Source: Abelmoschus esculentus
Lineage: Eukaryota; Streptophyta; Magnoliopsida; Malvales; Malvaceae
NCBI GenBank assembly: GCA_035048815.1
Contig: JAUCBN010000035.1
Coordinates: forward strand, 5,468,501-5,532,500
Direction of reading: 5' to 3'
DNA: 64,000 bases
Shown: piece after piece, positions 22,169 to 35,519 of the stretch
Position numbering within the stretch: the stretch's first letter is position 1
How the letters are laid out: every line of letters begins with the position of its first letter
Program-made: the position numbers and the translations under genes
The notes under the pieces: model-generated
What the model saw: only the letters and a program-made list of their open reading frames with translations
The model's database searches: none
What the model was told of the DNA's origin: nothing

Positions 22169-24402
22169 TTTTACTTGTACCTCTTGAATGAAAAACAAGA
22201 GATGGACTGGGTATTGGACTCAAAGGAAGATTCTAGAACTTTCTGGGCCGTGATATTTTTGGGTTGGATAGACAACAAATCTAATAAATCCAGTGGCCTT
22301 CTAGGCTTTTCTTTCTTATCGGGCCCATTTACTTTGACTGGACTTCTTTTAATTTTTTGTATTATTTTGGATAGACTAATAAAAAATACTCCGAATTTTA
22401 ATAAGAAAAATTGTTCAAAATAAATCACGAGATTTAATTTTAATTGGGATGATTATGTACTTTAATTTTATTTAACATTTTAATTTGTACTTAAATAAGA
22501 CATTGACTTGATAAATTCAGTTGTGATAACACTAGAGATTGTAAAAGCCTATAAGGATTCTAGATGATATGGTTTCTCAACTGGATTATTATTTAAAAAA
22601 ATTATAATTAAGTTTAGGGATTTATTTATTTATTTCGATAAAGCCTACTTTTTATTTTTTTATAAATAGCGAAAGAATATTAACATAAGTATCATTAAAA
22701 AAAATTTTAACCTAAATTTAAGAAAAAGAGTATCTATAATAATAGTACAAAAAATATATTCGAGATATATCCGACAAGAAAATCAACTAAAAAAACATCA
22801 ACAATAACATTAATCAATATTAGTATACAAAATATCTAAGACCTCATCTGGAGGTTACAAAAAGAAACGTGATTCAGAACTATCCCAAGAACACAGTTTA
22901 ACCATTGCATATGCTACCATATTATTTTTTATTTATACATAAAGAGAGAGAAAAACTTTAAAAGAAAGAATAATTTATGCTAGATTTTAAATTTGTGACT
23001 TAAAAAAAATAAAAGACTTATAAACTATTTTAATAAATCGATCATCAATACTTACTCAAATTTAGAGATTTATTTAATTACGGATTTAAATAAAAATTCA
23101 ATTAAAACATTTTTCGGTCTAAAACTTATTTTATTCTATCCTAATTTCCCTTACCAAATTTATTCTATGATGTTAAACTAATTGACTTCTGCTGGCATTG
23201 ATTTATGACTTGGTCCTGGTGGAGGAAGCAGTGAAGGGGAGCCGAGGCACAGAACTTTAATGGCTCCAAGTCAAACAAAAAATTAATGCAGTAGAGAAGT
23301 AAGAAAACAGACAAACAGGAACACACAAGGTCGGTGACGTGTACCGTAAATAAAACTTGACTCGATAAAAAAAATAAATTATTTAATTAAATCTAAAAAA
23401 TTTGATTTGGTTTTTAATTTCAAAAAATTAATATTTTTAATAAAATTTAAATTATGAAATAAAAATTTAAAACAATTTAAATAACTCAAAATTTTAATAA
23501 TTAATTGATCAAATTTTAAACGTGAATCAAGTCTATCAATTTTATATAACATATCATGTATATCATATATAAAAATATAAATATATACTATATAAATATA
23601 TAAAGTTGTTAAAATTAGAATCGATACGTAAATAATTATAATTAAATTTATTCATAAACTCCAAAACTTGATTCAAGTCGAATTTTATAAATTTAACTTA
23701 ACTTAAAAAAATTTAAATAAAATTTAAATTATAAAATAGTAGTTATAAATTCAAATAACTTAAAATTTTTAACTTAATTCGATCGTACACTCAATATTAA
23801 TGATGATTATGAGATCAGAAAATTGTTGCCTCGCCGCTTGATATTTGAACTTCGAATATACGTTTTAAAAGTTCCTAATTGTTTCATGTACTTCAGTGAA
23901 ATAATTGTTTTATTAGTCAGATCGTATAAATATTGTATATTTTTAATTAAATTTAGAAATAAAATAATAAAGGTGCATAAAAATATATAATTTCATTATG
24001 TTTTTTTTATTATCGGTATATACAAGAATAGATCTCGACAATATAGGTTGAGGGGTCTATAGATTTTTTTAAAAATGCTTAAATTAAAATTTAAAAATTC
24101 TAGGGTTTAAATAATTTTTTCAAAGAAATGAGCATTGATGTTAAATTTAAAAAAATAGTTAAAAATATTTAAAATTTTAAAATATAATAACAATTTTTGA
24201 ATTTTTTTTAAAGGGCCAAAATAAATTTTAAAAAATTCAAGGGACTAAAAATTAAGATGCCAGATTTCGAGGGCCGAAGCCCCTACTAACTCTAATAACT
24301 GTTGTGTATAAATAATTTTTCTTTTCTAAATATATTTTCGATATTTATTCTTTACTTACGTAAACAATCTAAAAAAAAGACGAGGTAGCCTCTGTTCTCT
24401 AT
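22169..24402. other. AT-rich intergenic region
   Basis: No gene found. The antisense frame pair at 22094-22428 is low-complexity and overlaps the SINE-like copy. 23340-23790 carries TTGACTCGATAAA and TTCGATCGTACACTC near its ends and may be another small MITE. 24230-24300 is slightly GC-richer without coding potential. Confidence 0.5.
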
Positions 24403-24952
24403 AGGAGTGTTTAAACTTTAGTTTTAATCAAATTAATTAATTGAATCGTATTTTTAATTAATAGATCGATTAATTTTAGGTTCAATCAATTAACGATTAT
24501 TGGTATTTTAAATTTAAATTATCGATTAATTAATGAAATTAACTAAAATTTTTTATTTGCTACATATATTTATTTTTAATATAGTATAATTAAATTTTAT
24601 TAAAATAACGCACAATGATAATTCAATTTATTTAATTATTAAAAAGTAATTATTAAATTTTTAATTTTTTACCAATAATTTATAATATCTAATAAATTAT
24701 TAATTTTTTATATAATTTAATAACTTAAATAATTATTTATAATTTTCAAAAATTTAATTAAAATTTTATTATAATATAATTTAATGATTATTTATATAAT
24801 CTATTTTAAATTTATAAAAATTTTAATTAATTCAAAAATATTTTTATTAATCAATTTTTCGATTCAGTTAAATATTTTTAAAAATAATTAAATTAACGGT
24901 TAATAAAAAATTGATTAATAATTTTTTATTTTTAATTCGAATGAACACCCCT
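24403..24952. mobile_element. MITE, GGTTAATCGATTAA family, copy 1
   Basis: Ends AGGAGTGTTTAAAC and, reverse complemented, AGGGGTGTTCATTCG. The interior repeats AATTAACCGAT-type motifs and contains ACGCACAATGATAATTCAATT, similar to a segment of the element at 35520-36135. No TSD could be confirmed. Confidence 0.55.
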
Positions 24953-25753
24953 CAATCTCCAAACATATGGCCCCACTCCATTCACTCCAATGTCAGTAGT
25001 TCTGTCTTTTCAATGGTGGCGTGGGACACTGATAGGTGGCTGGGCGGCGCCTCCGCCACCTTCTGTTCTTTTCTTTAATTATTTTTATACAAAAAGTTTA
25101 TAATTTAATTTTTTTTAATCTCACCCAATATATATAAAATGATGGTGGCCTTGACCTAGTTTAGGATCGCATTGCTACGGAGTCTCAACGAAGGGAGAAC
25201 TTTTGGTAAACTATATGGTTCGTCCTTTGACTTCCGGACTATTTGGGTTTTGTCATTGGTTTCAAAAATATTACACTTTGGTCACTTATACTAACGATTT
25301 ATAAGTTATAACATTTTTAGTTTCACCCATGAATTTTAAATAAAATATCTGTTTGACCTATAAAATTTAGATAAAATATCATTTTGATCATTAAACTTTA
25401 GTTAAATTTTTCGTCGTCTATTATTGACCATTGACTCACCATCGATCACAGTTAAAAACGATTGTTGGATCTAAAATTTGAGACTTTATTTTGGAGATTT
25501 TAAGACTTTATTTTTTTAATTATCTTTTCTCAGTTTTATTAAAAAATAAAAACGCATATGCTACCTTAAAACAATAATGAAATAAAATTTTAGGTACTTA
25601 TTTAATTAGAAATATTAAATATCTATCTCAGAAAAAAATAATTTAGATATATTTCTGAGTTAAATCATTTAAGTAATTATAATTAATTGTAGTTTTATTA
25701 AAAATATATATTATTATCGTAATTAATAATTCCATTAAAAGCCTTCATATATT
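24953..25753. other. Intergenic region
   Basis: A short GC-richer stretch at 24960-25070 (GTGGCTGGGCGGCGCC) has no clear frame. The rest is AT-rich without recognisable elements. Confidence 0.5.
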
Positions 25754-26466
25754 TGTTGGAAATATGTAATGCTTGAACCCCACACTCTGTTTTTATAGGT
25801 TGTATGAGAGCAGTTCAGTTGATTTAAAATTCTCTTTGAATTTTAAATACTTAACCAAATAGATTTAATAACAAAATATCCGAGATTTAAATGGATATTT
25901 TCAATTATAAAATCTACTATTTTTAGATAGATATTAACAGATTATTTGAGATTTAATTAGATTTTATCTGTTACTAAATCTAATTTTGAATAGATTTTAT
26001 CCGAGATTTAAATGGATATTTTCGGTTATCAAATCTACTATTTTTGGATAGATATTATCTGATATTAAATTTAAAGTTTAAATTTAAATCAGATATTATT
26101 TGATTCTCGGACAAATTTGCTTCTGCTTTCAACCTATAAATAAGATGTTTTTCTCTCATTTTTAATTATCTCATTCAGAGTTCATCTCTCTTACTTGAGA
26201 GAGAATTAGAGAGCATCATTCTGTTCGACTCCGGTTTTGACGATCATTTCCTCTATAGTCCACTCTAAACTTTGGGTGTATACTGTTTGGAGGATCGTGC
26301 TAACCTTCGGGGGACAACCACCTAAAGTAACGAGTACACACATCGAGGCGATTTGTTTTAAGGCAGTGGCCTTCATACCACGACACGGTCAAACTTTCTA
26401 TCAATTCGTTCCTTTAATTTTTCCTGTCAGTGCTAACGTCCTGTTTTGTAGTCTATTTAACCAACA
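25754..26466 (+). mobile_element. Solo LTR with perfect 5-bp target-site duplication
   Basis: 713 bp beginning TGTTGG and ending CCAACA (26461-26466), a perfect 6-bp inverted terminal repeat. It is flanked by ATATT on the left (25749-25753) and ATATT on the right (26467-26471). An LTR-type promoter lies at 26125-26140 (CCTATAAATAAGATG), followed by a T/C-rich R region. No internal retrotransposon sequence adjoins it, so recombination between two LTRs probably removed the body. The 88-codon frame at 26237-26503 lies in this LTR and is not a gene. Confidence 0.88.
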
Positions 26467-27860
26467 ATATTTAGATTTTAACACAAACAAATTAAAAAAA
26501 TGAAGTTAGATCCTAATGAAATCTCAAAATTTTAAAGATCTCATCAATTTGTTTTTGAAGTTGAATGATTGCTATCATAGTCTCCCAGGACTATGAACTT
26601 TAGGATCATGTGAGAATCATTTCACATTTATAAAGAAAAGTATATTATATACTGAGTGGGAAATTAGAGATCTAACAAAGTTAGATGTACGATGGAGTCG
26701 GTCTAGATTAGTTAGGACTAAACTCTAAAACCACAAGAATAATAAAAGAAAAAAAAATTAGAGATCCACAACATGAAACTCTAGTATGAACAAATTTTAG
26801 TTCTAGTAATCGATGTTTAATCTATTAATAACATTTTTAAAAATTTTAAGTTAAATTATGATTTTCTAAACTTTTGAAGGGTCATGCCCCATTAATCCAT
26901 TATGTTTTGCAAATTTTTATTATCGTCTTATTATTCATGGTCCAAGTTTCCTTGGGAGGCAAATTACTTCAGTAGATCTAATAACGCAAGTTTTTTTAAT
27001 ATAGACTAATATTTTTATTATGATAATATTTTTATTTATTATAATTTATAAAATTTTATTTTTAGTATAGATAGACCCTTATTCAATTTTTAGTAATTTA
27101 GTTTAATATTTTTAATTCTAATTTATTATTTTGTTTATTATAGTCTTCAAAACTTTATTTTTATTCCAAATTTTCCCTTATTTATTCTTTTACAATTTAA
27201 TCCAGTGTTTTTAATATAATGTATTTTTATTCATATTAGTTCCTAAGATTTTATTTTTTATCGAAATTGATCCTTATTAATTTTTAATTTTTGTAATTTA
27301 CCAATATTTTAAATATGAATTATATGATATGATGATATTTTTGTTCATTCTAATACGTAATATTTATTTTTAATGTGATTTATGTTCGTGAAAGACATTA
27401 AATAATTCACCCGAAATGAATCAATCTAAAGTCTATCGATCATTTATGTCAAATTCAAAGTTAATACAAATTTAAAACTTAAATATACTCGACTTAAAAT
27501 AAATCTGACATTAAATTAAACAAATCTGAAGTGAACTCGATCTTAAATCCATCTGAATTAATTTGTCAATTAATTGATTCAGACTCAAATCATTTTGACA
27601 TGACTTGAAATGAACCACCCAAAATAAATCAATCCTAAACTAACATTACTTAACCCGAATAAAATTAAAATATCAAATCAGCTTAAAATAATATATTTAA
27701 TTTAATATGATTTTATAAGATTTAATCTAAAATTTATCTGATTACGTACTTTTACATCCCTCATGCATGCAATATTTGTTGTTGACGTTCTCAAAACGCT
27801 CACTTAGCTCTACAAAAATCTAAGTTAGCATGGTTTAATCTTAATATTTTTTAACAAGTT
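26467..27860. other. AT-rich intergenic region with degenerate tandem repeat
   Basis: No genes. 26990-27400 contains about four imperfect ~105-bp units (see the separate entry). 27400-27700 has GAATCAATC/AACTCGAC-type phrases of a decayed element. Confidence 0.5.
26990..27400. repeat. Degenerate ~105-bp tandem repeat
   Basis: The order 'CTTATTcAATTTTTagTAATTTAgT', 'AATATTTTTAAt', 'TTTATTATAgTtctcAAaaTTTTATTTTT' recurs with starts near 27071, 27175 and 27281, a period of about 105 bp. Copies are well diverged. Confidence 0.45.
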
Positions 27861-28012
27861 AATAGTGATTATAGTAGTATCTGTTCTAGAATATAATCTC
27901 CACCATTTGACATTAATCGCTCAATCATTCTGCTGACATCATTAGTACTCGAATCCGTAATCTTTAAAAACAACAACCTTTTCATTAATCGTTTGGACTA
28001 AAACTCTCGTAC
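27861..28012 (-). repeat. SINE-like tRNA-derived repeat, copy A
   Basis: On the minus strand: TTTTAGTCCAAACGATTAATG (box A-like), GATTACGGATTCGAGTAC (box B-like), then TGATTGAGCGATTAATGTCA, AATGGTGGAGATTATATTC and TAGAACAGATACTACT. Shares this order with copies at 49.6 and 54.2 kb. Confidence 0.6.
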
Positions 28013-29400
28013 AAATCTTAATGATTTCTTACATTTTGTTGAAAAATGAAGTGACGTGAGAATCCAATGTGATTAAATGAAAAAGGTGCAGAAAAAAAGC
28101 ATTACAAGACAAAAACAGATCCTCTGTGTATTTTTTTTCTCACTTTTTTTGATATTGCTGTGCAGGAAGTGATTCCGAAATCAATATTTTGCAATCATTT
28201 GCTTCGACCGTACCAAATATATAACTAGGAATTACCAATCAACGCTAATCTCCACCTTGTCTTTTCATTATCACTCAGATAAATTTATTTTGGATTTTTA
28301 AGAGATTTTAGGGGAAATAGATATTAATGATTTTAATTATAAAATATAATAAAATTTTATTCACTCTTTTAAAATTATTAGTATTTGATTTATTAATTAA
28401 TTTAATTTAAGATAATTTCTCAAACTAATATACTTTATTATAAATTTAAAATTATTAGGAATTGTAGGTAGGTGTTGGGAGTTTTTTTAATCAAAAGACC
28501 AGAAAAAAACACAAAAATATAGACATTACCAAACAACAAGACAAAATAAAAAAAAAACAAAAAAAGACTAAATATTAAAAATTAAAAACAAAACACCGAC
28601 AAGAAAATAATCGTTTAAACGAGCGTCGGACCGACGTTTCATGAAGAAATTGTTTTAAAACAACAATTAAAAAGAAATATAAGAACAATGTGGTTGATAC
28701 TCAAAGAGACACAATGATCCTTCAAAAATCGAGGAGATTTATTTTTCAAAGAAAAATCATTTAGATCATTTATAATAAAATAAATCGATAAAAAAGTTTT
28801 TGGAGAAACTTCTTATGTTTGTTTGCTTGCTCTCTGTATTTTACAATTATTTTCCTACATTTTAAGTTTAAAAATTTCTTAATGAAATAAGATTAACTTA
28901 TATAATAATTTATATTTTATCTATAAAATATTTAAGTTTAATATTTTTTTGAAATTTATAATTTAAATAAAAAATAATATAAATTTTATTTATAAAATAT
29001 AACTCTTCAAAATATTATATTTTCACTCTTGAAATAACATTTCTCTACTTAACTACACTCTAAATGAAAACGCAGAGACTTGAGAAATGATGAAAGCCGA
29101 GGAATTCCCGATGATAAAAGAACATCATCCGACCGTTCATCTCTCCACCATGTACCCGATCACACAATTCAGATCTAATCCTGGAGTCGACCCCACAACT
29201 TTCATTAACATAACCCTCCCGTCTCGCTCCCATCTTTTTCATCCGATGTGACCACTGGATTGAATCGCTTCTTTTATGTCTTCCGTTGTCAACCGTCGAT
29301 CAAAAACTCATCTTTCACAACAAACAATCACCTTCAACCTCAACTCACGTTCTCACGTCACTTTGACTGCCTTTCTAGTAGTAGCTTTTCAGCCATTAAA
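28013..29400. other. Intergenic region upstream of the DUF3527 gene
   Basis: AT-rich. A small palindrome GTCGGACCGAC lies near 28627. 29060-29400 is of more normal composition and probably holds the promoter of the next gene; the short frames on both strands there show no family similarity. Confidence 0.5.
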
Positions 29401-29409
29401 AAACAAGGA

Positions 29410-32400
29410 AATAATTCAAACACTCTTCGGCTGAGACTATGAGATTTGGGTCTTTTAAGTAAGCGAAAGGGTTGTTTTTACGAGGAGATTCATCTTGGTT
29501 TTGGGTGTTTTATCTCTCCTTTTTGGCATCTGATCTTCTCTGGTTAAGCTGCTTTTTGTTTTGTTTCCACTGCCCAATGCTCGGCAGAAACGTGGCGTTT
29601 CTTACCCTTGGGGCTTGCGTTTTCCGTTACTGAAGGCGGTTTCGTTCTGCATTTCCAGTACTCAGACCGGTATGTTTTGTTTGGTTCCCAGGAATTTTTT
29701 TAACGCTGTTTAGTGTCTAAGTTAACAAGCACGTTTCTTTCCTTTTCCTTTTTGTTTAAAAGCACAATTACAGTAAGCATTAGACATTGTTTGGAACTTG
29801 GATTCCTAAAAGAGAAAAGGGATAAACGAAGTGAATTTTTTGTTTGGGGAAAAATTATTTTTCTTTAAAAAAACTTATAATTAATTTGGTGAAATAAATG
29901 AGATTTTTAGTTCTTATGGACCACTAACTCCTGATTCTTTTCAAACTACACTTCAAGATTATCTGGCTTCAATTTCAATTTTTTGAATTTCCTTCACTTT
30001 TGATAAGATTTTGGAACCTTTTGGTGGAAATTGTTCACTGTGTATCTATTTTGAGGTAAATTTGTTAGTTTCTTAAGTGATTTGAGCTCTGTTGGTTGTT
30101 ATTTTTTATATTTAACCTGGAAAATATTGAAAAAGAAAAAAGTGCATTGGTTTTAATTGTTTAGTTAGGAATCATGGCAATTTGTGGTTGATCTATGGGG
30201 TACTCTGAAGGAAACAAATTTGATGGAACCCTTGTGCTTACCGAGTTAGGAAACATTACTTGTGAAATAAGCTTTATGGCTTAACTGGTTGTTGCATTCT
30301 TTGAATTTAGGCATTTGCTGCTTTACTTTCTATTAGTGTATTAGTACTTTTAATGTCAATGGTTAAGTATTAATGGCATGTTTAGGGTGGTATATGTTAA
30401 TGTTATAGCAATACTTTAAAAGAGATTAAGCATTTAGTTTTGAATTTTCTTTCGAATAGTGTTTAGCTATTAAAGGGTAAAACTAGCTAAAAATACTGAT
30501 ATTATAAAGATTGCTGCTTGCGGGTGATATACCGCAACTTCATCGGTGTTGAGACAATCCATGCTTGTTGGCTTGTTGCTTTAGGGGTTTATTGTTCTCT
30601 ACGTTGCTCTAGTTAGTAGTTACTGAACCTTCCTCTGTCATTTGTTTCAAGAGCCTTGTCACTATGCATGTGATAGACTGGATTTTGTTTTTATTTGATC
30701 TGGTTGTAGATTATTGTTATATAATGTTCGTTCTTATCTCCAGAGTGGCATGAATGTCTGCAAATCAAGTCAAAACCATGCTGCTGAGAAGGATCTGGAG
30801 TTATTAATGTCTGTACAGTCTATGGAATGCCATTTAGAGCTTAAACAGGATCCAAGAGGTTAATCCTTTGGAACTTCTGTGAAGACCATGCTTCCGCAAG
30901 CAAGCCAGAGGGAAAATATGCAAGGCAGGTTTAAACCTGAAAGGCCTAATTTGTCATATGCTGATCTTCATCAAGAAAATAAAAAAGGTGGAGAAGAGGT
31001 TTTACCTAAATCTTCAATGAAGAATAAAAAATTACTTGCTGGTATCAAGGTAAATGAAGAAGAAGAGATTGTGAAGTACTTGTCCCATTTACCAAGTTAT
31101 CTGGAAAGAGGAGCAAAAAATCCCCTAGAAAATGTTTTAAATGTTGGGGTCCTTGAGTGGCGGCGTCTTGAAAAATGGCAGGGTAGCCATAAGCAGATTT
31201 CACATAGTAGTATTTCTTCATTTTCTAGCAGCAACACATCTTCATCATTATCAGCTGATGAATCATCAGCACATTCAAGCATAGGTCACAGTTCCTCTTC
31301 TGCACGCCAAATGTTACAACGCCATTCACTACAGCCTCATCTGACATCTGTTCCCAGAGGAGGTCATTTGCCTTGTGTCAAACCTTTTAGGGAAAACATT
31401 GGAAAGTTTCAAGATCTCCAGACTACCCAGAGAAGCACCTTTACTGTTCAAGAAAAAATCATCAGAGAAGACAAATCCTTTTGCAAAACTAATCCACAAA
31501 TCAAGCTGGAACAGTTTAAGAGAGGAGAAATACTCCAAAAGATTGATTCAGAAAGTGGAACTGTGGCTAGCGGGGTAAAAGATAACGTGGCATCATGTGA
31601 GAAGGTGAAAATGAAGAACCCGCATAGTGAAATTATGAAAAAAGCTGTGATGTTTCAAGAAGTTGTTCCAAAAGGGGCTAACCAAAACGTCACTGAAAAA
31701 AGAAACACCGTTGTCCTCCTTATGCCAAGAGATTTGCCCAAAACAAATCATTCAGGAGCAGCTAACCTTTCTGATCTAACAACTAAGTCTAGTAAAAAAG
31801 AAACAGAACCCAAGCAGCAGAGGGCCTTCACAGAAACATTTAAAGAGGCTCCCCATGCACAGCTTAGTTCCAGTTTATGTCATTCAGGCCCGTTGCCGAG
31901 TGAACTTGATGGCTTTACATCAGAGAGATCTCAATCTGTGCCTCGTGCAGCAAAGGTAGAAATTTGTTCTTCCAGAAGCAGAAACCTAGAGGAGAAAAAG
32001 TTAAACACAACAAATGTAGCTTTTGCTGCAAATGAGGTTCGCAAAGGATTGGACCCCAAAGTACACAAGGTTGCATCTGAAAAAATTCATAGCACTACTC
32101 CTTTCCGTCGTCTTAGCTTCAGCAATGGTAAGACAGGCAAAAGTTCCAGCGCCAAAGAGGATTCTTCTATACCTCAGATGAGCTCGACGTGTAGTTCTGC
32201 CAAAACCAAGCCAGAGAATCTTGTCGCTTCTGGTGTTGAGACTTCTTGTAGGGATACACTCAATGTTAAAAGCAGATCCAGATCCAGATCCAGCCCTTTG
32301 AGAAGATTATTAGACCCGCTTCTGAAACCAAAGACACTTGACTGTCGCAGTTTTACCAATCAACTACATGAGTCAATTATAAGAGAAGGTGCCTGTAAGT

Positions 32401-33717
32401 CTTCAGAACAAACAAGACACTCATCTGTGACTGTGCAGTCGGTAAAAACGAAATCAAATATGACCAGTCATTGCACAATCAATGTAAATGATCCAGCACC
32501 AACCAGTAAGAATGGATCTTCAGCAGCTCAAGCTCTTCTCAGAGTTCAAGTTAAGAACGGGCTGCCTCTGTTAACATTTGCTGTTGATAATGAGAGTAAT
32601 ATACTTGCAGCTACGGTGAAGATGTTAAGTTCCTCGGGTAAGGGTTGTTATGGATGCGTTTACACATTCTTTGTCGTTCAAGAAGTCAGGAAAAAGACTG
32701 GCCTGTGGATAAATCAAGGAGGCAAAGGCAAAGGTCAGGATTATACCCCTAAAATTGTTGCCCAGATGAAGGTTTCTGGTTCTGAACTTTCTTATTTGCC
32801 CAGGCCAAACCATGTGGATCAATTTAGCACCAGAGAATTTGTTCTTCTTACCTTGGATGTAGAACAGACAAATTCACAAGCTTCTGATTCCCAGCCAAAT
32901 GATGAGCAGGCAGCTATTGTTATCAAGATCCCAAAAAGGAACATCAGAAATTCAATCAGAGATGGGTATTTGATTGATAAGCGTCACAGCATGCCTGATG
33001 CCACATTGAAAGTGTCTCTGCCGGAAGTAAAGCTTGAACTCAATTTGGGGAAAAAAGGTTCTTTTATGGGTGTTCAAGACATTAGTGCTACAGTCATACT
33101 TCCAAGTGGCATACATAGCTTGCCAAATAAAGGTGAACCTTCGTCACTGATCCAACGCTGGAAATCGGGTGGAACATGTGATTGTGGTGGTTGGGATTTG
33201 GGTTGCAAACTTAGGATTCTGTCTAATAAGAGCCAATGCAGCCAGCGACCTAGTTTGTTGAAAGGTTCTTCAACTTCTAACCAATTTGAACTTTTCTTTC
33301 AGGTGTGATTCTGGATCTTATGCTAATCAATCTAAAATGTACACCATATTATAATAGAAAATGTCAACTAATTTCTTTCTTTGTTTTAATTATGACCAAC
33401 AGGGAGGACCACATGAGAAGAAGCCTTTCTTCAGCTTGGCACCTTTCAGTGATGGTATCTATTCAGTCGAGTTCAATTCATCGCTTTCTCTTATGCAAGC
33501 ATTTTCGATTTGTGTTGCTATCTGGGATAGTGGAAATCACTGTGAGCTTTCGGAATCAGTTCCCTTGTATGAAGAAAGAACTTTGGAGGAAACCATGGTA
33601 AATGACAGAACAAGTGAACCTAATCCAATTGAAGCAGGCCCCCCTACTAGGTATGTCTCGTACCCTACTGTTTCCCGGTTGAAAGGGTCTAGAAGAATCT
33701 CACACAACGAACGATGA
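29410..33717 (+). CDS. DUF3527 domain protein
   Basis: A non-coding first exon probably ends at 29669 (GT at 29670) and joins 30744 after a 1.07-kb 5'UTR intron. Coding exons are 30888-33302 and 33403-33717 (GT at 33303, AG at 33402), giving 909 aa. The first in-frame ATG is 30888. The N-terminal half is Ser-rich and low-complexity, with VGVLEWRRLEKWQ near residue 88. A run of alternating Ser/Arg precedes PLRRLLDPLLKPK (about residues 460-485), the entry to the DUF3527 domain (PF12043). The C-terminal third is conserved: KGCYGCVYTFFVVQEVRKK, GGTCDCGGWDLGC, ELFFQ then GGPHEKKPFFSLAPF across the splice. Function is unknown in this plant-specific family. No break inside the coding exons. Confidence 0.9.
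30750..30863 (+). promoter_or_regulatory. 37-codon upstream ORF, in frame with the DUF3527 start
   Basis: ATG at 30750, TAA at 30861-30863, 24 nt before the main ATG at 30888 and in the same frame, all in the same predicted exon. The peptide (MNVCKSSQNHAAEK...) is protein-like. It may be a translation-limiting uORF, or the old N-terminus cut off by a nonsense mutation; the sequence alone cannot decide. Confidence 0.6.
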
Positions 33718-35519
33718 CGTAATTAAGTGTAAAAATATAATTATATTATCATATATATTTCTGTTTGTTGGTTGGGCAATGGTCAGTGAAATATCCATCA
33801 CCAATGATAAATTAGTGAACAAGGCTTGCTTGCTTGTAAAAGCCAGGGATAGGTTCCCCTCAGAGCTTCGGGTCGTATTTTGATTCACTTTCGACAAAAG
33901 AAGCAATGTCTGATGTAGTATGAACAAAATTTTCCATCAATGGTAAATGTGCATATGATCAAGGAATTATGATATTGCTATCTTCTTCCCAACCCATGAA
34001 CTTTTTATTAATGATGTTCAACCAATAAATAAATTTACTTGTAAGTCAAACTTTTGAAGTTATTTCGTAAGATACAAGTCATCACTTCAGCCGGGATTAT
34101 AACTATAACCAAAACTTGATTTTCTTTAATGTCATTGGAAGTATTCATCTGGTTCCTTGCGTAGGCCAAGGCCATGTGGAAGATTGAAAGTTCCATGGCA
34201 GCTTTTCTTTGGCTTCTCCTCTTCCAGAATAGGGATTACAGCATAAGCCATTTATATACGACCCATTGTCAATATCCAAAGCATCCAGAGAAATGGTAAA
34301 CTGATTGAGGTGAGCAGATAGAATGTAAGAACAAACAAAAAGATTTAGGTTTAGTTTGGCAAAAAAAATCACCTGCTTTCGGAGAAACAGTGTCGAACGA
34401 ACTGCGTTTAAAGCTTTCATATATCGTTGCTTTATCGATTTTATTCATAACAATTGCTTTCGAAGAAGTCAAAAATTTCAGCTTCTCCTCAACCGTGAAT
34501 TCTCGACTTAAATTTGTTTTATCGTAGAGGAACCTTAGTTTGAAGGGCACATGTAGGGGCTTTTGCACCCTTTTGAGTACCGCAGTGACAAAGATTAGGG
34601 GAACATAACATGTGATGTCTATTATTTTGGCATATAGGAAGCTGGCATGCACCAATGATTCAATTGAATAATTGCCACCACCATGTCCATTTTACAACTC
34701 CTTTTTTTCCCTTTTAAAATTATCCAAAACTGTATCTCTTCTAATAATGTGATATTTAAAAGAAAATAATTAATCATTCTATACCCAAAATTTATTTTCA
34801 TCATTCACAATATTTAACACTGTTAAAACATAAACCGAAACTTTATTTAAAAAATCAAACTCTTTATCATTCGATCCAAAATCAAGTAATATCTTTACTT
34901 GGTACATTCTTTTCACCATGTCGAATACACCACTTGTTTCATTACAAGCTATTCTTAGGTACTTTCACCATCAAAACAACAGTTTGCTTTTAAAAAAATG
35001 CTAATATCGTGGTTAGTGGAATGCCAAGAAATATCTTTTGTTTGTTTCCCATTTCAATGTCAAAACTTTTCCTGAGAGTAGATTTTGTTTGAGTTGCAGT
35101 CATCTCTTTTCCTTTCCGAACTGCTTTGGTGCCATTTCTGAACCCATGCTAATCTGTTTGCAGCAAACTTTCACAGCATCTTTTAACGCCATTTCTGAAC
35201 CCAATACCTCACAGATTACAAGTCATTTACTTTCGTTTATAGAGAAATGAGAAGCTGAAGTTTTTCATGTAACTTTTTCCTGGTTTATCTTTAGACTTAA
35301 ACAAGTTGCATCTTTTTCCTCTTTAACCTTGTGCTTCTGGATATCTTACTTACCCTAGCCCTGGCCTTGGTTCCTTTTACCTAGCCAATATGGTGTTTCT
35401 AGAGTCATTAGACAGAAGCAGCATGCATTGGGAATCTGAAATGATGAGATCTTTAATGAATGTTCATGTGAAACAAACTTTGGGGGGAAACATTACTAAC
35501 TGGCTGGTCATTACAATTA
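33718..35519. other. Intergenic region
   Basis: Contains the DUF3527 3'UTR. The minus-strand frames at 34145-34655 (up to 128 codons) have normal composition, but I recognise no family and no exon structure. 35000-35400 is T/C-rich without genes. Confidence 0.45.

Noticed and set aside
22094..22428. 109-codon plus frame and 85-codon minus frame
   Set aside because: Overlap the SINE-like copy, low-complexity, mutually antisense, no family resemblance.
26237..26503. 88-codon ORF
   Set aside because: Lies within the solo LTR and runs across its end; no similarity to a protein family.
34145..34655. Minus-strand frames of 91 and 128 codons downstream of DUF3527
   Set aside because: Overlapping different frames, no domain recognised, no splice model joins them. 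Could be a decayed gene but unsupported.
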